Of a DNA stretch of 64,000 nt, positions 32,806 to 41,659 are shown piece by piece. Source of the DNA: Pseudomonas sp. SLFW (GTDB lineage Bacteria; Pseudomonadota; Gammaproteobacteria; Pseudomonadales; Pseudomonadaceae); NCBI RefSeq assembly GCF_009905615.1, contig NZ_JAAAKW010000011.1, positions 124,001-188,000 of the forward strand, read 5' to 3'. Each line of letters begins with the position of its first letter. The first letter of the stretch is position 1. Position numbers and translations under genes: made by a program. The notes under the pieces are model-generated. The model saw nothing but the letters and a program-made list of their open reading frames with translations, was not told the origin of the DNA and made no database searches.

Positions 32806-34196
32806 CACAATGACAACCCGTTGGCCAAAGCGACGACATCCAGCGCGCGCGTCAGGCGGGCGACCAGCTCGGCGATCTCGTCGGCGGTGATGATGAACGG
32901 CGGCGCGAGGGCGATGGAGTCCCCCATGTTGCGCACGATGAGGCCGTGTTCCCGGGCTGCCCGCTCGACTTGGGCGCCGATGCCGATGTGCGCCGGGAAG
33001 GACGCACGGGTCGTTTTGTCCGCGACCAGCTCCAGCCCCGCCACCAGGCCGATGCCGCGCAGCTCGCCGATCAGCGGGTGTGCCAGCAGCGGTTCCAGTT
33101 GCTGGTGCAGCAGACGGCCCAGCTCCTTGGTGCGTTCAGGCAAATGCATTTCCTGGTAAATCGTCAGGGTTTCCAAGGCCACAGCGGCCGCTACCGGGTG
33201 GCCTGAATACGTAAAACCGTGGCCGAAACCGCCGAGTTGCTGGCTCTGCTCTTCGATGGCCTGATAGACATTCCCCGCGACCACCACGCAGGAGATGGGT
33301 TGATAACCCGATGACAGGCTCTTGGCGCAGGCCATCATGTCCGGCGTGAAGCCCAGGGTCTGATGACCGAACCAACGGCCCGTGCGTCCAAAACCGCAGA
33401 TGATTTCGTCGGCCAGGAACAGAATGTCGTGCTTTTTCAGCAGCGCCTGAACGCCTGCGAAGTAGCCCGAAGGAGGGACGATCACGCCACCGGCGCCCAT
33501 CACCGGTTCCGAGATGAACGCGGCGATGGTGTCGGCGCCTTCCGCTTCGATGCGCGCTTCCAGCGCCCGCAGCAGGCGCCCGGTGAACTGCGCTTCGCTT
33601 TCGCCCTCGATGCCGTAGCGATAGAAATGTGGGCATTGCACATGCAAGACGCTGTTTTCCAGCGGCAAGCCGAACGCCGCGTGCATGTTGGGCAACCCCG
33701 ACAGGCTGGCACCCATCACCGTCGAACCGTGAAAACCTTTCTGGTGGGCAATCACCTTGCGCTTGCTGCCCTTGCCGCGCGCCCGATGGTACGCCCAGGC
33801 GAGCTTGATCATCGAATCGTTCGCTTCTGAACCCGAACAGGCGAAGAAAATCTTCGGCTGTTCGAACGGCACCAGGCTGGCAATGCGTTCGGCCAACTGT
33901 GCGACCACATTCGGCACCCGGTGGTTGAAGGTGTGGTAGTAGGGCAGCACGGCCATCTGGCGCTGCGCCGCTTCCACCAGCCGAGGGTTGGAAAACCCAA
34001 GCCCCGCGCACCACAAGCCCGACATCCCTTCGATGTAATCGCGGCCGTGTTCATCGGTCACGTAAATCCCTGATCCACGCTCGATGACCAGCGGGCCCTG
34101 TTGCTGATGCGCCCGCAGATTGGTCTGCGAATGCAGGTGGAAGCGCACGTCCGTGCGGGCCAGTTCGGTTAAGGGAAGGGTGGTTTCCTGCATCAT
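32805..34196 (-). CDS. Class III (omega) aminotransferase
   Basis: The 463-residue PLP enzyme of the acetylornithine/omega-aminotransferase fold has the PLP Lys292 in CAKSLSSGYQ. It has SGSEANDSMIKLAW and the DEIICGFGRTG motif. Substrates of this subclass are terminal amines with pyruvate or 2-oxoglutarate as acceptor. First gene of the operon carrying the polyamine-type importer; deamination would follow uptake. ATG 34196 is one of two adjacent Met codons (GAGG upstream). Regulatory repeats precede it. Confidence 0.85.
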   Translation of the reverse strand: MMQETTLPLTELARTDVRFHLHSQTNLRAHQQQGPLVIERGSGIYVTDEHGRDYIEGMSGLWCAGLGFSNPRLVEAAQRQMAVLPYYHTFNHRVPNVVAQLAERIASLVPFEQPKIFFACSGSEANDSMIKLAWAYHRARGKGSKRKVIAHQKGFHGSTVMGASLSGLPNMHAAFGLPLENSVLHVQCPHFYRYGIEGESEAQFTGRLLRALEARIEAEGADTIAAFISEPVMGAGGVIVPPSGYFAGVQALLKKHDILFLADEIICGFGRTGRWFGHQTLGFTPDMMACAKSLSSGYQPISCVVVAGNVYQAIEEQSQQLGGFGHGFTYSGHPVAAAVALETLTIYQEMHLPERTKELGRLLHQQLEPLLAHPLIGELRGIGLVAGLELVADKTTRASFPAHIGIGAQVERAAREHGLIVRNMGDSIALAPPFIITADEIAELVARLTRALDVVALANGLSL

Positions 34197-34220
34197 GAAA
34201 AGCCTCGTTGAGCGTTACTG

Positions 34221-34241
34221 ATCACTTATAACTTATATGAT
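34221..34241. promoter_or_regulatory. GntR-type operator, aminotransferase side
   Basis: CACTTATAAC (34223-34232) lies 27 bp upstream of the aminotransferase start. Its reverse complement GTTATAAGTG recurs exactly at 37658-37667 before the GntR gene, and an AACTTATAAGTT palindrome lies at 34321 before the transketolase gene. Confidence 0.55.
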
Positions 34242-34320
34242 TGACACCGAAATTGACGCCGCGCAAGTCCTCGACGAGAAAAAATAAAAACGTCAATCGG
34301 TGGTTGATTCCACAAAATAT

Positions 34321-34332
34321 AACTTATAAGTT
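34321..34332. promoter_or_regulatory. Palindromic operator upstream of transketolase
   Basis: AACTTATAAGTT is a perfect 12-bp palindrome, 52 bp before ATG 34384. With the site at 34223 it brackets the divergent promoters of both operons; it shares the TTATAAGT core. Confidence 0.55.
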
Positions 34333-34383
34333 GTAAGAAGAAGGCCGCATCAGGCCTCGATCAACCCACTCAGGAGTGCCCTC

Positions 34384-35268
34384 ATGCCCGCTGAAAATCG
34401 CGCGGTTCGTGATCCCGTAACGCCGTTGACGCCCGAGCAGATCGCTCGTCTGAAAGAGCGCGCACTGTTCGTGCGCCTTGAGACGGTGCGGCTGATTTCC
34501 ATCGCCAAGGTTGGCCACTACACCTCGGTATTCTCGTGTGCCGAGATTTTCTCCGCGCTGTACTACGACGCCATGCGCCTGAAACGCGGCGAGCCGAAAT
34601 GGCCGGGACGCGACCGGTTTCTGATGGGCAAGGGCCACGCTGCCGTCGGCCTCTACCCGCTGTTGGCCGACTGGGATTTCTTCGACAAGGCCTGGCTGGA
34701 TGACTACACGCGGCTAGGCAGCCCACTGGGCGATCACCCGGACATGCGCAAGGTGCCGGGGGTTGATTTCAGTTCGGGGTCCATTGGCCATGCGTTGTCG
34801 GGCGGCCTGGGCATGGCGCTGGGCGGGCGTTTGCGGGGCAATGCATTCGACGTCTACGTGCTGCTGGGCGATGGCGAGATGCAAGAGGGGCAGGTCTGGG
34901 AGGCCGCATTGGCGGCTGCGCATCACAAGACCGGCAACCTGATCGCCATCGTTGATCGCAACGGCTATCAGCTTGACGGCAAGGTCGATGACGTCGTGGG
35001 CATCGAACCGCTGGCAGACAAATGGCGGGCCTTCGGCTGGGACGTCCGGGAAGTGGACGGCCATGACGTGGCCGCCGTGGCGACGTTGTTCCGCGAGTTG
35101 AAAGCCGAGCCTGCGCGGGAACGTCCGGTCTGCGTGATCGCCCTGACCGCCAAGGGCAAGGGTGTGGAGTACATGGAAACCGAACCCGGCTGGCATCTGG
35201 GCTGGCTTGCCCCGGAAGACGAAGTGCTGGCCATCGAAGAAATCAAAGCCAATGGAGGTGTTCAATGA
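34384..35268 (+). CDS. Transketolase, N-terminal (TPP-binding) subunit
   Basis: The 294-residue subunit carries the TPP pyrophosphate-binding domain. The motif GDGEMQEGQVWEAALAAA (residue about 162) ends in the expected VDRNGYQ, and GHAAVG and SSGSIGHALSGGLGMA are present. The partner subunit overlaps as ATGA at 35265. Split transketolases occur in dedicated catabolic pathways (for example sulfo-sugar and apiose pathways), and the housekeeping transketolase is normally one chain. Which ketose or aldehyde is handled here is unknown. AGGAG precedes ATG 34384. Confidence 0.88.
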   Translation: MPAENRAVRDPVTPLTPEQIARLKERALFVRLETVRLISIAKVGHYTSVFSCAEIFSALYYDAMRLKRGEPKWPGRDRFLMGKGHAAVGLYPLLADWDFFDKAWLDDYTRLGSPLGDHPDMRKVPGVDFSSGSIGHALSGGLGMALGGRLRGNAFDVYVLLGDGEMQEGQVWEAALAAAHHKTGNLIAIVDRNGYQLDGKVDDVVGIEPLADKWRAFGWDVREVDGHDVAAVATLFRELKAEPARERPVCVIALTAKGKGVEYMETEPGWHLGWLAPEDEVLAIEEIKANGGVQ

Positions 35269-36275
35269 GTGCGCCAGTCAACCCGAAAAGCTGGCAGTAC
35301 CGCCAACTGAACGCGATCAATCCGGGGCTCGATTATTTATCGGAAGGGCTGCTGGATCTGGTTGCCGACGGCCATCCCATCGCTGTCGCGACGGCCGACC
35401 TGCAATACTCCAACGGCCTGAACCGCTTCGCCGAGAAACACCCGGATCTGTTTATCCAGTTTGGTATCGCCGAGCAGAACATGGTCAGCGCCGCAGCCGG
35501 GATCGCCACCACCGGGACCATGCCGTTCGTGGCGACCTTTGCGTCATTCCTGGCGTTGTTGTGCTGTGAACAGATCCGCATGGACGTGGCGTATTCGGCG
35601 TTGCCGGTGCGTCTGATCGGCCATCACACCGGCATCAGCCTCGGCTTTTATGGCACCTCGCACCACGCCACTGAAGACATCGCGATCATGCGCAGCATCG
35701 CGGATCTCACGGTGGTTGCTCCGGCAGACGGTCCGCAGCTGGCAGCCGCGATTCGCGCGTCGATTCACCATCCGCAGCCGATTTATTTCCGCATCGGACG
35801 CGGTCAGGAACCGTCTGTTTATCCTGACGACGTCACCTTTGAGTTTGGCAAAGCCATCGTGCATGCCGTAGGCCGCGACGTGACGCTGATTGCCACCGGC
35901 AGCATGCTGCACCCGACCCTGGAAGCCGCCAAAGCACTGACCGAAAGCGGTCTTGCGGTCGGCGTGATCGACATGCACACCCTCAAGCCCATCGACCGCG
36001 AGGCGATCGTGAACGCTGCCGCTGGAACGAACCTGCTGATCACCGTGGAAGAGCACAACGTGCTCGGCGGACTGGGGGGCGCTGTGGCCGAAGTGCTGGC
36101 CGATGAGGGCGCCGGTGTGCGTCTGATTCGCCATGGCATTCATGACGAATACAGCCTTATTGCGCCGCCGACCCATCTCTATCGGCATTACCGGCTGGAC
36201 GCGGCAGGCATCGAAGCGGTGACCCGCGAGGCCTTGGCCAACGTTTCCGGCAAGGAGCAGCGCCATGTCGGCTAA
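35265..36275 (+). CDS. Transketolase, C-terminal (pyrimidine-binding) subunit
   Basis: The 336-residue partner has the TPP pyrimidine domain with the catalytic Glu in GIAEQNMVSAAAG (about residue 68) and the C-terminal transketolase domain (EEHNVLGGLGGAVAEVL). It pairs with the N-terminal subunit to form the alpha2beta2 enzyme. It overlaps the upstream gene (ATGA) and the next aminotransferase by 11 bp, so three genes are translated as one unit. Confidence 0.88.
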   Translation: MSAPVNPKSWQYRQLNAINPGLDYLSEGLLDLVADGHPIAVATADLQYSNGLNRFAEKHPDLFIQFGIAEQNMVSAAAGIATTGTMPFVATFASFLALLCCEQIRMDVAYSALPVRLIGHHTGISLGFYGTSHHATEDIAIMRSIADLTVVAPADGPQLAAAIRASIHHPQPIYFRIGRGQEPSVYPDDVTFEFGKAIVHAVGRDVTLIATGSMLHPTLEAAKALTESGLAVGVIDMHTLKPIDREAIVNAAAGTNLLITVEEHNVLGGLGGAVAEVLADEGAGVRLIRHGIHDEYSLIAPPTHLYRHYRLDAAGIEAVTREALANVSGKEQRHVG

Positions 36276-37548
36276 TCAAGCGTGGTATGCCCGTGCCGAA
36301 AAAGTGCTGCCAGGTGGTCATCTCAGTCCCAGCCGCAAGCTTGGACAACCCTATGCGTTCGTTCGCGCAGAAGGGGCGTATCTCTTCGACGCCGACGGTC
36401 ATCGACACACGGACTTTCATTGCGGATTCGGCGCCCATGTCCTGGGGCACGGGCATCCGGCAATCCGTGATCGGGTCTTCGAAGTGGCGCAGCGCATGGA
36501 CCTGATGGGCGCAGGCATCACCGACCTGGAAGTCGAAGTGGCGGAGACGCTGGTCGGTCACATTCCCTGCGCCGAGCAGATTGCGTTTTGCAACAGCGGC
36601 TCGGAGGCGACCTATCACGCGTTGCGCCTCGCCCGTGCGGCCACGGGTCGCAAACGGATCATCAAGTTTCAGGGCGGATACCACGGCTGGCACGATTACG
36701 TCGCCATGAACGGTCAGACCGCCAGAGACCGGATCGGCCAGTTCGACCCGATGTCCGATGGCATTCTCCACGCCGCCGCCGAGTACACGGCTGTTCTTCC
36801 GTACAACGATGCCGAAGCGGTCGAGCAGTACCTCAAGGCTCATCCGGGGGAGGTGGCAGCCATTATCGTTGAGCCCATCGCTCACAATATGGGGGCGGTG
36901 GCGGCGACGGACGCTTTTCTTAAAGACCTGCGCAGCCTGACACGCGACCATGGCGTCGTGCTGATCTTCGATGAAGTGATCACCGGCTTCAGGCACGCGC
37001 TGGGCGGCTATCAGTCGATCGTTGGGGTGACACCGGATTTGGCCACGTTTGGCAAGGCTGCTTCGTCCGGCTATCCCGTGGGGTTCATTGCCGGGAAGCG
37101 TGAGTTGATGCACTTGATCGGTTTGACCGGTCCCAAGGGCGTTTTCATGGGCGGCACCTGCAATGGCACCCCTTCAACGCTGGCGGCGGTGCAGGCCACC
37201 CTCGAAGAACTGGCGCGCCCCGGGACGTACGAAAAGCTGTTCGCCTTGGGCGATTACATGCGCGCACAGCTGGACATCATCGTGCAACGCCTGGGCATTC
37301 CGGCACAAAGCGCCGGTTATGGTTCGGCCTGGCTGCTGTATTTTTTCGAGGGGCCGTACCACCAGTACACCGATCTGCTGCGCAACGATGACGCGCGCGA
37401 CATGGCCTTTCGTCAGCGCCTGATCGAGAAACGGCACATCTTCCAGCCGATGCAACTCAAGCGACTGTATCTGTCGACCGCGCACACCCGCGAGATACTG
37501 GATGAGTCCCTTGGCGTGATTGAAGATGTGTTGAAAACGCTGGTCTAG
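36265..37548 (+). CDS. Glutamate-1-semialdehyde aminotransferase-like class III aminotransferase
   Basis: The 427-residue PLP enzyme of the HemL-like branch (PGGHLSPSRK at the start, CGFGAHVLGHGHP, SGSEATYHALRLARA) has the PLP Lys264 in TFGKAASSGYPVGF. It is not HemL itself, given its operon and the lack of the tetrapyrrole context. It overlaps the transketolase C subunit, with AAGGAG upstream. It and the class III enzyme at 32805 make two aminotransferases at one locus, perhaps for an amino-sugar-like or amino-alcohol substrate and its breakdown aldehyde. Confidence 0.85.
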   Translation: MSANQAWYARAEKVLPGGHLSPSRKLGQPYAFVRAEGAYLFDADGHRHTDFHCGFGAHVLGHGHPAIRDRVFEVAQRMDLMGAGITDLEVEVAETLVGHIPCAEQIAFCNSGSEATYHALRLARAATGRKRIIKFQGGYHGWHDYVAMNGQTARDRIGQFDPMSDGILHAAAEYTAVLPYNDAEAVEQYLKAHPGEVAAIIVEPIAHNMGAVAATDAFLKDLRSLTRDHGVVLIFDEVITGFRHALGGYQSIVGVTPDLATFGKAASSGYPVGFIAGKRELMHLIGLTGPKGVFMGGTCNGTPSTLAAVQATLEELARPGTYEKLFALGDYMRAQLDIIVQRLGIPAQSAGYGSAWLLYFFEGPYHQYTDLLRNDDARDMAFRQRLIEKRHIFQPMQLKRLYLSTAHTREILDESLGVIEDVLKTLV

Positions 37549-37657
37549 CGGTTCACAGCGTTGTGTGCCGAAGACAGCCTGCCGACTGACTTCGGGCTGG
37601 CGACAGTCGCCAGCCATCGCGAGTGAATTCGCGCCTACAGGTGATCGCGCCCTATAT

Positions 37658-37667
37658 GTTATAAGTG
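37658..37667. promoter_or_regulatory. Candidate GntR autoregulatory site
   Basis: GTTATAAGTG is the exact reverse complement of the operator core at 34223-34232. It is followed by CTTATCGCTTATGAG (a degenerate repeat), 70 bp before the GTG start of the GntR gene. Confidence 0.5.
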
Positions 37668-37737
37668 GCCCCTTATCGCTTATGAGGGCGCGAGCCTTCA
37701 TGCCATTACCCGAGACCGCCACTATCAGGAGCTCACT

Positions 37738-38412
37738 GTGCAGATTCAACCCTTGGAGCAAGGCAACCTTTCGGCTCGGGCGTACTTTTCGATTCGCGAA
37801 GGACTGATCGCTGGAAACTTCAAGCCGGGGGAGCGGTTGGTCATGCAGGACCTCGCAGAACGACTGGGAACCAGCGTCACGCCTGTGCGCGAAGCCTGTC
37901 TTCGGCTGGTCAGCGAACGCGGTCTGGAACTTCGCTCTGGCCGGTTTGCAACGGTGCCGGCATTGACCCGCGCGCGGTATCTGGAGGTTCGGACCATCCG
38001 CATGGCGCTGGAAGGGCTGGCCGCCGAAATGGCCACCCAAAACGTGACTGAAGCCGACTTGGCCAGGCTTCTGGCGCTTCACAACTTGTTCGAAGAAGCG
38101 GATCGAAACAACGACGGCCTGGCGGCGATGCACCACAACCGAGAGTTTCACTTCACGCTCTACAGGCTGTCGGGCATGGACATGCTCACCGCTCAGATCG
38201 AGGGCTTGTGGGTCTCCATGGGGCCGATCCTGAATCTGTTCTATACCTTCGGCCACAACTCTTATATCGGGGCCGATGAACACATGGTGCTGATGGATGC
38301 GTTGCGCGATAAAAAACCCGCCAAGGCCCGCAAGGCCATTGCTGATGACATCCTGCGCGGCGGTGTCAGCATTCTGAAATTCATTGATGAAACCGAGGAG
38401 AAACTGGCCTGA
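37738..38412 (+). CDS. GntR-family regulator (FCD/FadR type) of the amine/transketolase locus
   Basis: The 224-residue regulator has a winged-helix DNA-binding domain (about 10-75; RLVMQDLAERLGTSVTPVREA) and an all-helical FCD ligand domain with metal-ligand-like His residues (REFHFTLYR, HMVL). GTG 37738 has AGGAG 6 nt upstream. It lies after the transketolase operon and probably controls both divergent transcripts through the TTATAAGT-type sites; ligand unknown. Confidence 0.85.
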   Translation: MQIQPLEQGNLSARAYFSIREGLIAGNFKPGERLVMQDLAERLGTSVTPVREACLRLVSERGLELRSGRFATVPALTRARYLEVRTIRMALEGLAAEMATQNVTEADLARLLALHNLFEEADRNNDGLAAMHHNREFHFTLYRLSGMDMLTAQIEGLWVSMGPILNLFYTFGHNSYIGADEHMVLMDALRDKKPAKARKAIADDILRGGVSILKFIDETEEKLA

Positions 38413-38513
38413 TCAGGGTCTCTCCACAGGCCCTGACCGCGCTGCAATGCTCATCGCAGCCGGTCCGCAGATCAGGTTTCCAGCGCGCTACGCAGGAAGC
38501 CCGGCCCTGTCGC

Positions 38514-39755
38514 TCAGTGCTGAGTGACCACAACCGAGGCGTCAGCATCCCCGGCCTGGCTGTTGCTGACGTTACGTCCCAGCACCAGCACCGTCGCCAG
38601 ACCGCAGCCCACCAACGCCGTCGCCAGGCTCATCAACACCGAGCTGCCCAGTTGGTCGACGATCTGCCCGCCGAAGAAAGAACCCAGCGCAATGATCACC
38701 TGGAACATCGCGACGAACAGCGGCATGCCGCGTTCGACATCTTTGGGGGCCACGACGAACATCCAGATACTGGCGCAGGCCGGGAAGGCGCCGAAGGCAA
38801 AGCCCCAGAGCGCGATCAGCATGGCAGCGCCCGTCAGGCCGGTGGCGAAGTACGGGAACAACGCGGTGCTGACGCCAATCAGCACCGCGACCAGCATCAG
38901 CGTGTGGCGCACGCTGCGGTTGGCAGCGAAACCGGCAAAGATGTTACCCATGACCCCGGCGATGCCATAGAGCAGCAGCAACGAACCAATGGTGGGGCCG
39001 TCGAACCCGGCGCTGTGTTTGAAGAAGGGCGCGACGTAGGTGTAGGCAGCGAAGTGCGCCAGGCCGATCAGCAGGACCGCGATCAGCCCAACCCTCGCTT
39101 GTGGATTGATGAACAGGGCCGGGAGGTCACTGATGCGAATGGCTTTGTCCGGATTGAGTCTCGGCAGCAGGAAAAGCTGCGCCAGCAATACCGGGACGCC
39201 CAGCAGTGCGGTCACCAGAAAGGTCATGCGCCAGCCCATCAGTTCGCTCAGCCAGGTGCCGACCGGCACGCCCAGCACCGTGGCCAGGGTCACGCCCACC
39301 ATGATGATCGACGTCGCTTGCGCCACGCCTACGCCTTTGGGGGCGAGACGGCCGCTCAGGGCAATCGCCGTGGCCCAGAACCCGCCGATGCTGACGCCCA
39401 GAAGCACGCGACCGAACAGCAGCAGACTGAAGTCGCTGGCGTAGGCCACGACCGAGTTGGCGATGATCATGATCAGCGTCAGGCCGATCAACAGGTAACG
39501 ACGGTCCATGGCGCCAATGCCCACCGACAACAACGGCGCGGCGAGGGCGGCCATGATGCCGGGCAGGGTCACCATCAGGCCGGCGTGGCCCGCACTGATG
39601 CCCAGGTCGCGCGCAACGTCGTTGAGCACGCCGACCGGAAGAAACTCGCTGGTGACCAGGGCGAAGGCGCCGACGGCGACCGAGAGAATCGCCAGCCACT
39701 GCTGTTTGACGCTCTGCTGATTGTGTTCGGGCGGGGTATGACTGGCGCTTGGCAT
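38514..39755 (-). CDS. MFS transporter, DHA1 (drug/sugar efflux-like)
   Basis: The 413-residue carrier has 12 membrane segments, with ALVTSEFLPVGVL in helix 1 and the G-x-x-x-D-R-R/GR-x-x-x-G type loop (GRVLLGVSIGGFWATAIAL). This is the SotB/AraJ-like group that exports sugars or drugs. ATG 39755 is preferred over a TTG frame start at 39788. It converges with the GntR gene, so is not part of that operon. Substrate unassigned. Confidence 0.8.
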   Translation of the reverse strand: MPSASHTPPEHNQQSVKQQWLAILSVAVGAFALVTSEFLPVGVLNDVARDLGISAGHAGLMVTLPGIMAALAAPLLSVGIGAMDRRYLLIGLTLIMIIANSVVAYASDFSLLLFGRVLLGVSIGGFWATAIALSGRLAPKGVGVAQATSIIMVGVTLATVLGVPVGTWLSELMGWRMTFLVTALLGVPVLLAQLFLLPRLNPDKAIRISDLPALFINPQARVGLIAVLLIGLAHFAAYTYVAPFFKHSAGFDGPTIGSLLLLYGIAGVMGNIFAGFAANRSVRHTLMLVAVLIGVSTALFPYFATGLTGAAMLIALWGFAFGAFPACASIWMFVVAPKDVERGMPLFVAMFQVIIALGSFFGGQIVDQLGSSVLMSLATALVGCGLATVLVLGRNVSNSQAGDADASVVVTQH

Positions 39756-40067
39756 GGTTTCGAATTCCAAGGAAGAGTGTCGCCTCAAGGAGGCGCAGGA
39801 GCGGGGGAAAAGAGGAGGAGATTGTAGGAGTCAGCTTTCGAGCGCCAACAGGCGAGCGGTTCGATAGTCATCATCAGTAAGATTGATAAGACCCCTCCAA
39901 ACGCCCTGGATAGAGCCTCTCACGGGTGCTGTCGGCAGGCCTGCCCCAAGAGCGGGTGCTCAACACTGATCGCCCATGGCCGAACCCTGGCCGTGCAAAA
40001 AAACACCGACGGCCCGTCGCCTGTCACACAGGCAAACGGGCCGTTTGCAGGGGAGCATCAGCCGTGA
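39756..40067. other. Intergenic region with a strong terminator
   Basis: The 312 bp between two minus-strand genes include the long stem-loop at 40009-40044 and an A-run at 39997-40003. The remainder shows no coding frame with a ribosome site, and no RNA gene. Confidence 0.6.
39997..40044 (-). terminator. Rho-independent terminator of the NitT-type binding protein gene
   Basis: ACGGCCCG (40009-40016) pairs with CGGGCCGT (40037-40044), with an inner stem GCCTG (40019-40023)/CAGGC (40029-40033). The A-run at 39997-40003 becomes a U-run in the minus-strand RNA. It ends the gene at 40068-41054. Confidence 0.75.
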
Positions 40068-41054
40068 TTAAGGCTGCAAGTCGCTCGGCAGGTAGGATTT
40101 GTCCATGATGGCGGCCCAGTCCACCGTGCCTTTGAGTTCTCCGTTGAGTCTCAGGCCGTCGGCCATGCGCTCCAGTTCGACCGTGTTGAAATCACCCTCG
40201 CTCCACATGTGGGGCGCGATCATATTGTCCACGGCTTCCTTGGCGATGGCCGGCTCCAGCTTGAAACTCTTGGCGAGGATGTCGGCAGCCTGCTGCGGGT
40301 TGTCGTAGATGGCTTTGACGCCCAGTCGGCGGCCTTCGATGATTGCTCGCAGTTTGTCGGGGTGGGCCTTGGCGAATTCGCGGGTGGTGATCCCCACCGA
40401 CGTCGTCATCGGCGGCAGCAAGTCGCTGGACTTGTAGAGCGTGGTGTACTGATCTTTGCGCAGGATCGACAGAGGCTCGATCTGCACGGCCGCGTCCACG
40501 GCTTTCTGATCCAGCAACGTCAGGCCGTTCACGTAGCCGCCGGAGGCCACGCGGGTCACTGTGTCCGCGTCGATGCCCTTGGCTTTGAGCGACATCAGCA
40601 GCAGCATCTCCGAGACGCCCTTGGGCGAGGTGATCGCGACTTTTTTCCCTTCCAGTTGAGCGATGTCCTTCACCGGAGAACCCTTGAGGGTCACGACAGA
40701 CGATTCGGCCACCGAGCGGGTGCCGATGTTGACGATGACCAAATCAAGCCCCTGGCGCTGGGCGGCGAGCGCTGCGGCCACGGCCACTTCACCGTAGGGC
40801 GTATCGCTTGCCAGAATATTGCGCACGGTGGTGCCGCCACCGCCCGATCCCAGAATGCCCGTGATATCGATACCTGCCTTCTTGAACAACCCGGTCTCCA
40901 TCGCCACGGCATAAGGGAGGCCATAAAGGCTTGTTCCCCATTGGGTCACCGAAATCTCGTCGGCGTGCGCAGACGTGGCGATCAGCGACAACATCGCCAG
41001 GCCGGCTGCGGCGAACTTTCGGGTCGAGTACAAAAGGGCTTGCTGTGCAGTCAT
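40068..41054 (-). CDS. NitT/TauT-family ABC substrate-binding protein
   Basis: The 328-residue protein has a signal peptide (about 1-32, ending SAHA) and an SBP_bac/TauA-like fold (VTQWGTSLYGLPYAVAMETG, LEGKKVAITSPKGVSEMLL). Relatives bind taurine, nitrate, sulfonates, thiamine precursors or aromatic compounds. It is divergent from the transporter ATPase and permeases at 41660-44026, across a 605-bp region, and is their most probable binding component. Its own terminator is at 39997-40044. The substrate is unknown; the linked enzymes suggest a pyridine-type acid. Confidence 0.85.
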   Translation of the reverse strand: MTAQQALLYSTRKFAAAGLAMLSLIATSAHADEISVTQWGTSLYGLPYAVAMETGLFKKAGIDITGILGSGGGGTTVRNILASDTPYGEVAVAAALAAQRQGLDLVIVNIGTRSVAESSVVTLKGSPVKDIAQLEGKKVAITSPKGVSEMLLLMSLKAKGIDADTVTRVASGGYVNGLTLLDQKAVDAAVQIEPLSILRKDQYTTLYKSSDLLPPMTTSVGITTREFAKAHPDKLRAIIEGRRLGVKAIYDNPQQAADILAKSFKLEPAIAKEAVDNMIAPHMWSEGDFNTVELERMADGLRLNGELKGTVDWAAIMDKSYLPSDLQP

Positions 41055-41659
41055 TCTTGAAACTCCTATTGGCTTCAGGGTGCATGGGGCATGGCAAGAG
41101 AGGGGCGAGGCGTCGTTATTATTAGTTTCTGTACGCTATTAACTGCGGGCAGCAAAATGCAGGCCAAGGGTATTTTCTGAACGAGCTTTTTTGCAGTCTT
41201 GGACATTAACACGCTGATAATCCTGAACTTAGGGCGTTTTCATTGTCTTTCGCCAAAAAGGCCGCGTGCCGCGTTGAATCAGTGTGTACGTTGTTTTTGC
41301 CGGCCGTTGCGCGCACTGCTCGCTGAGCGGAAGACGGGTGAGTTCGTCCCGTTTTAGTGCGATTGTACGAACGACAGCACTAAGCTGGAGCGAGTAGCGT
41401 ACACATTGCAATCGATTAACTTTCTGTTTTATAGCGCTTGTTTTTACCGCGCTCACTTATCAGCTTTAAAATCAGATTTAATCTGTTAAAAGCCGTTATA
41501 AATCATCTGTTTAATTGAATGTTGTTGTTACTTCAATGCGGGTTTTTATTACTTGGCAGCGATCTTGCTGTGTCCTTCATATGTAGCGTATGCATTATAA
41601 GTTGAGCGCTTTTAGCCTTGGCGGGCCAGGGCTTACCAGCGAATCTGGAGGAGTGAAGC
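41055..41659. other. Large AT-rich divergent regulatory region
   Basis: The 605 bp between the binding protein and ATPase genes carry no credible gene; small frames at 41229-41456 and 41533-41733 lack ribosome sites. Several inverted repeats are visible: GTGTACG (41284-41290) with CGTACAC (41398-41404), TTAGTGC (41354-41360) with GCACTAA (41377-41383), and CAGATT-T-AATCTG (41473-41485). The region probably holds both promoters and regulator sites; the regulator itself is not in the window. Confidence 0.5.
41473..41485. promoter_or_regulatory. 13-bp palindrome in the divergent ABC region
   Basis: CAGATT and AATCTG flank a single T. It lies about 175 bp before the ATPase start and in AT-rich sequence, so it is a candidate operator for the transport/nucleotide locus. 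No regulator is encoded nearby. Confidence 0.35.

Noticed and set aside
38517..39827. 436-residue plus-strand frame opposite the MFS gene at 38514
   Set aside because: His/Gln/Arg-rich composition with no hydrophobic core; it mirrors a clear 12-segment carrier on the other strand.
40009..40044. Small RNA or riboswitch
   Set aside because: The stem with an A-run on its left fits a simple minus-strand terminator; no further conserved structure is visible.
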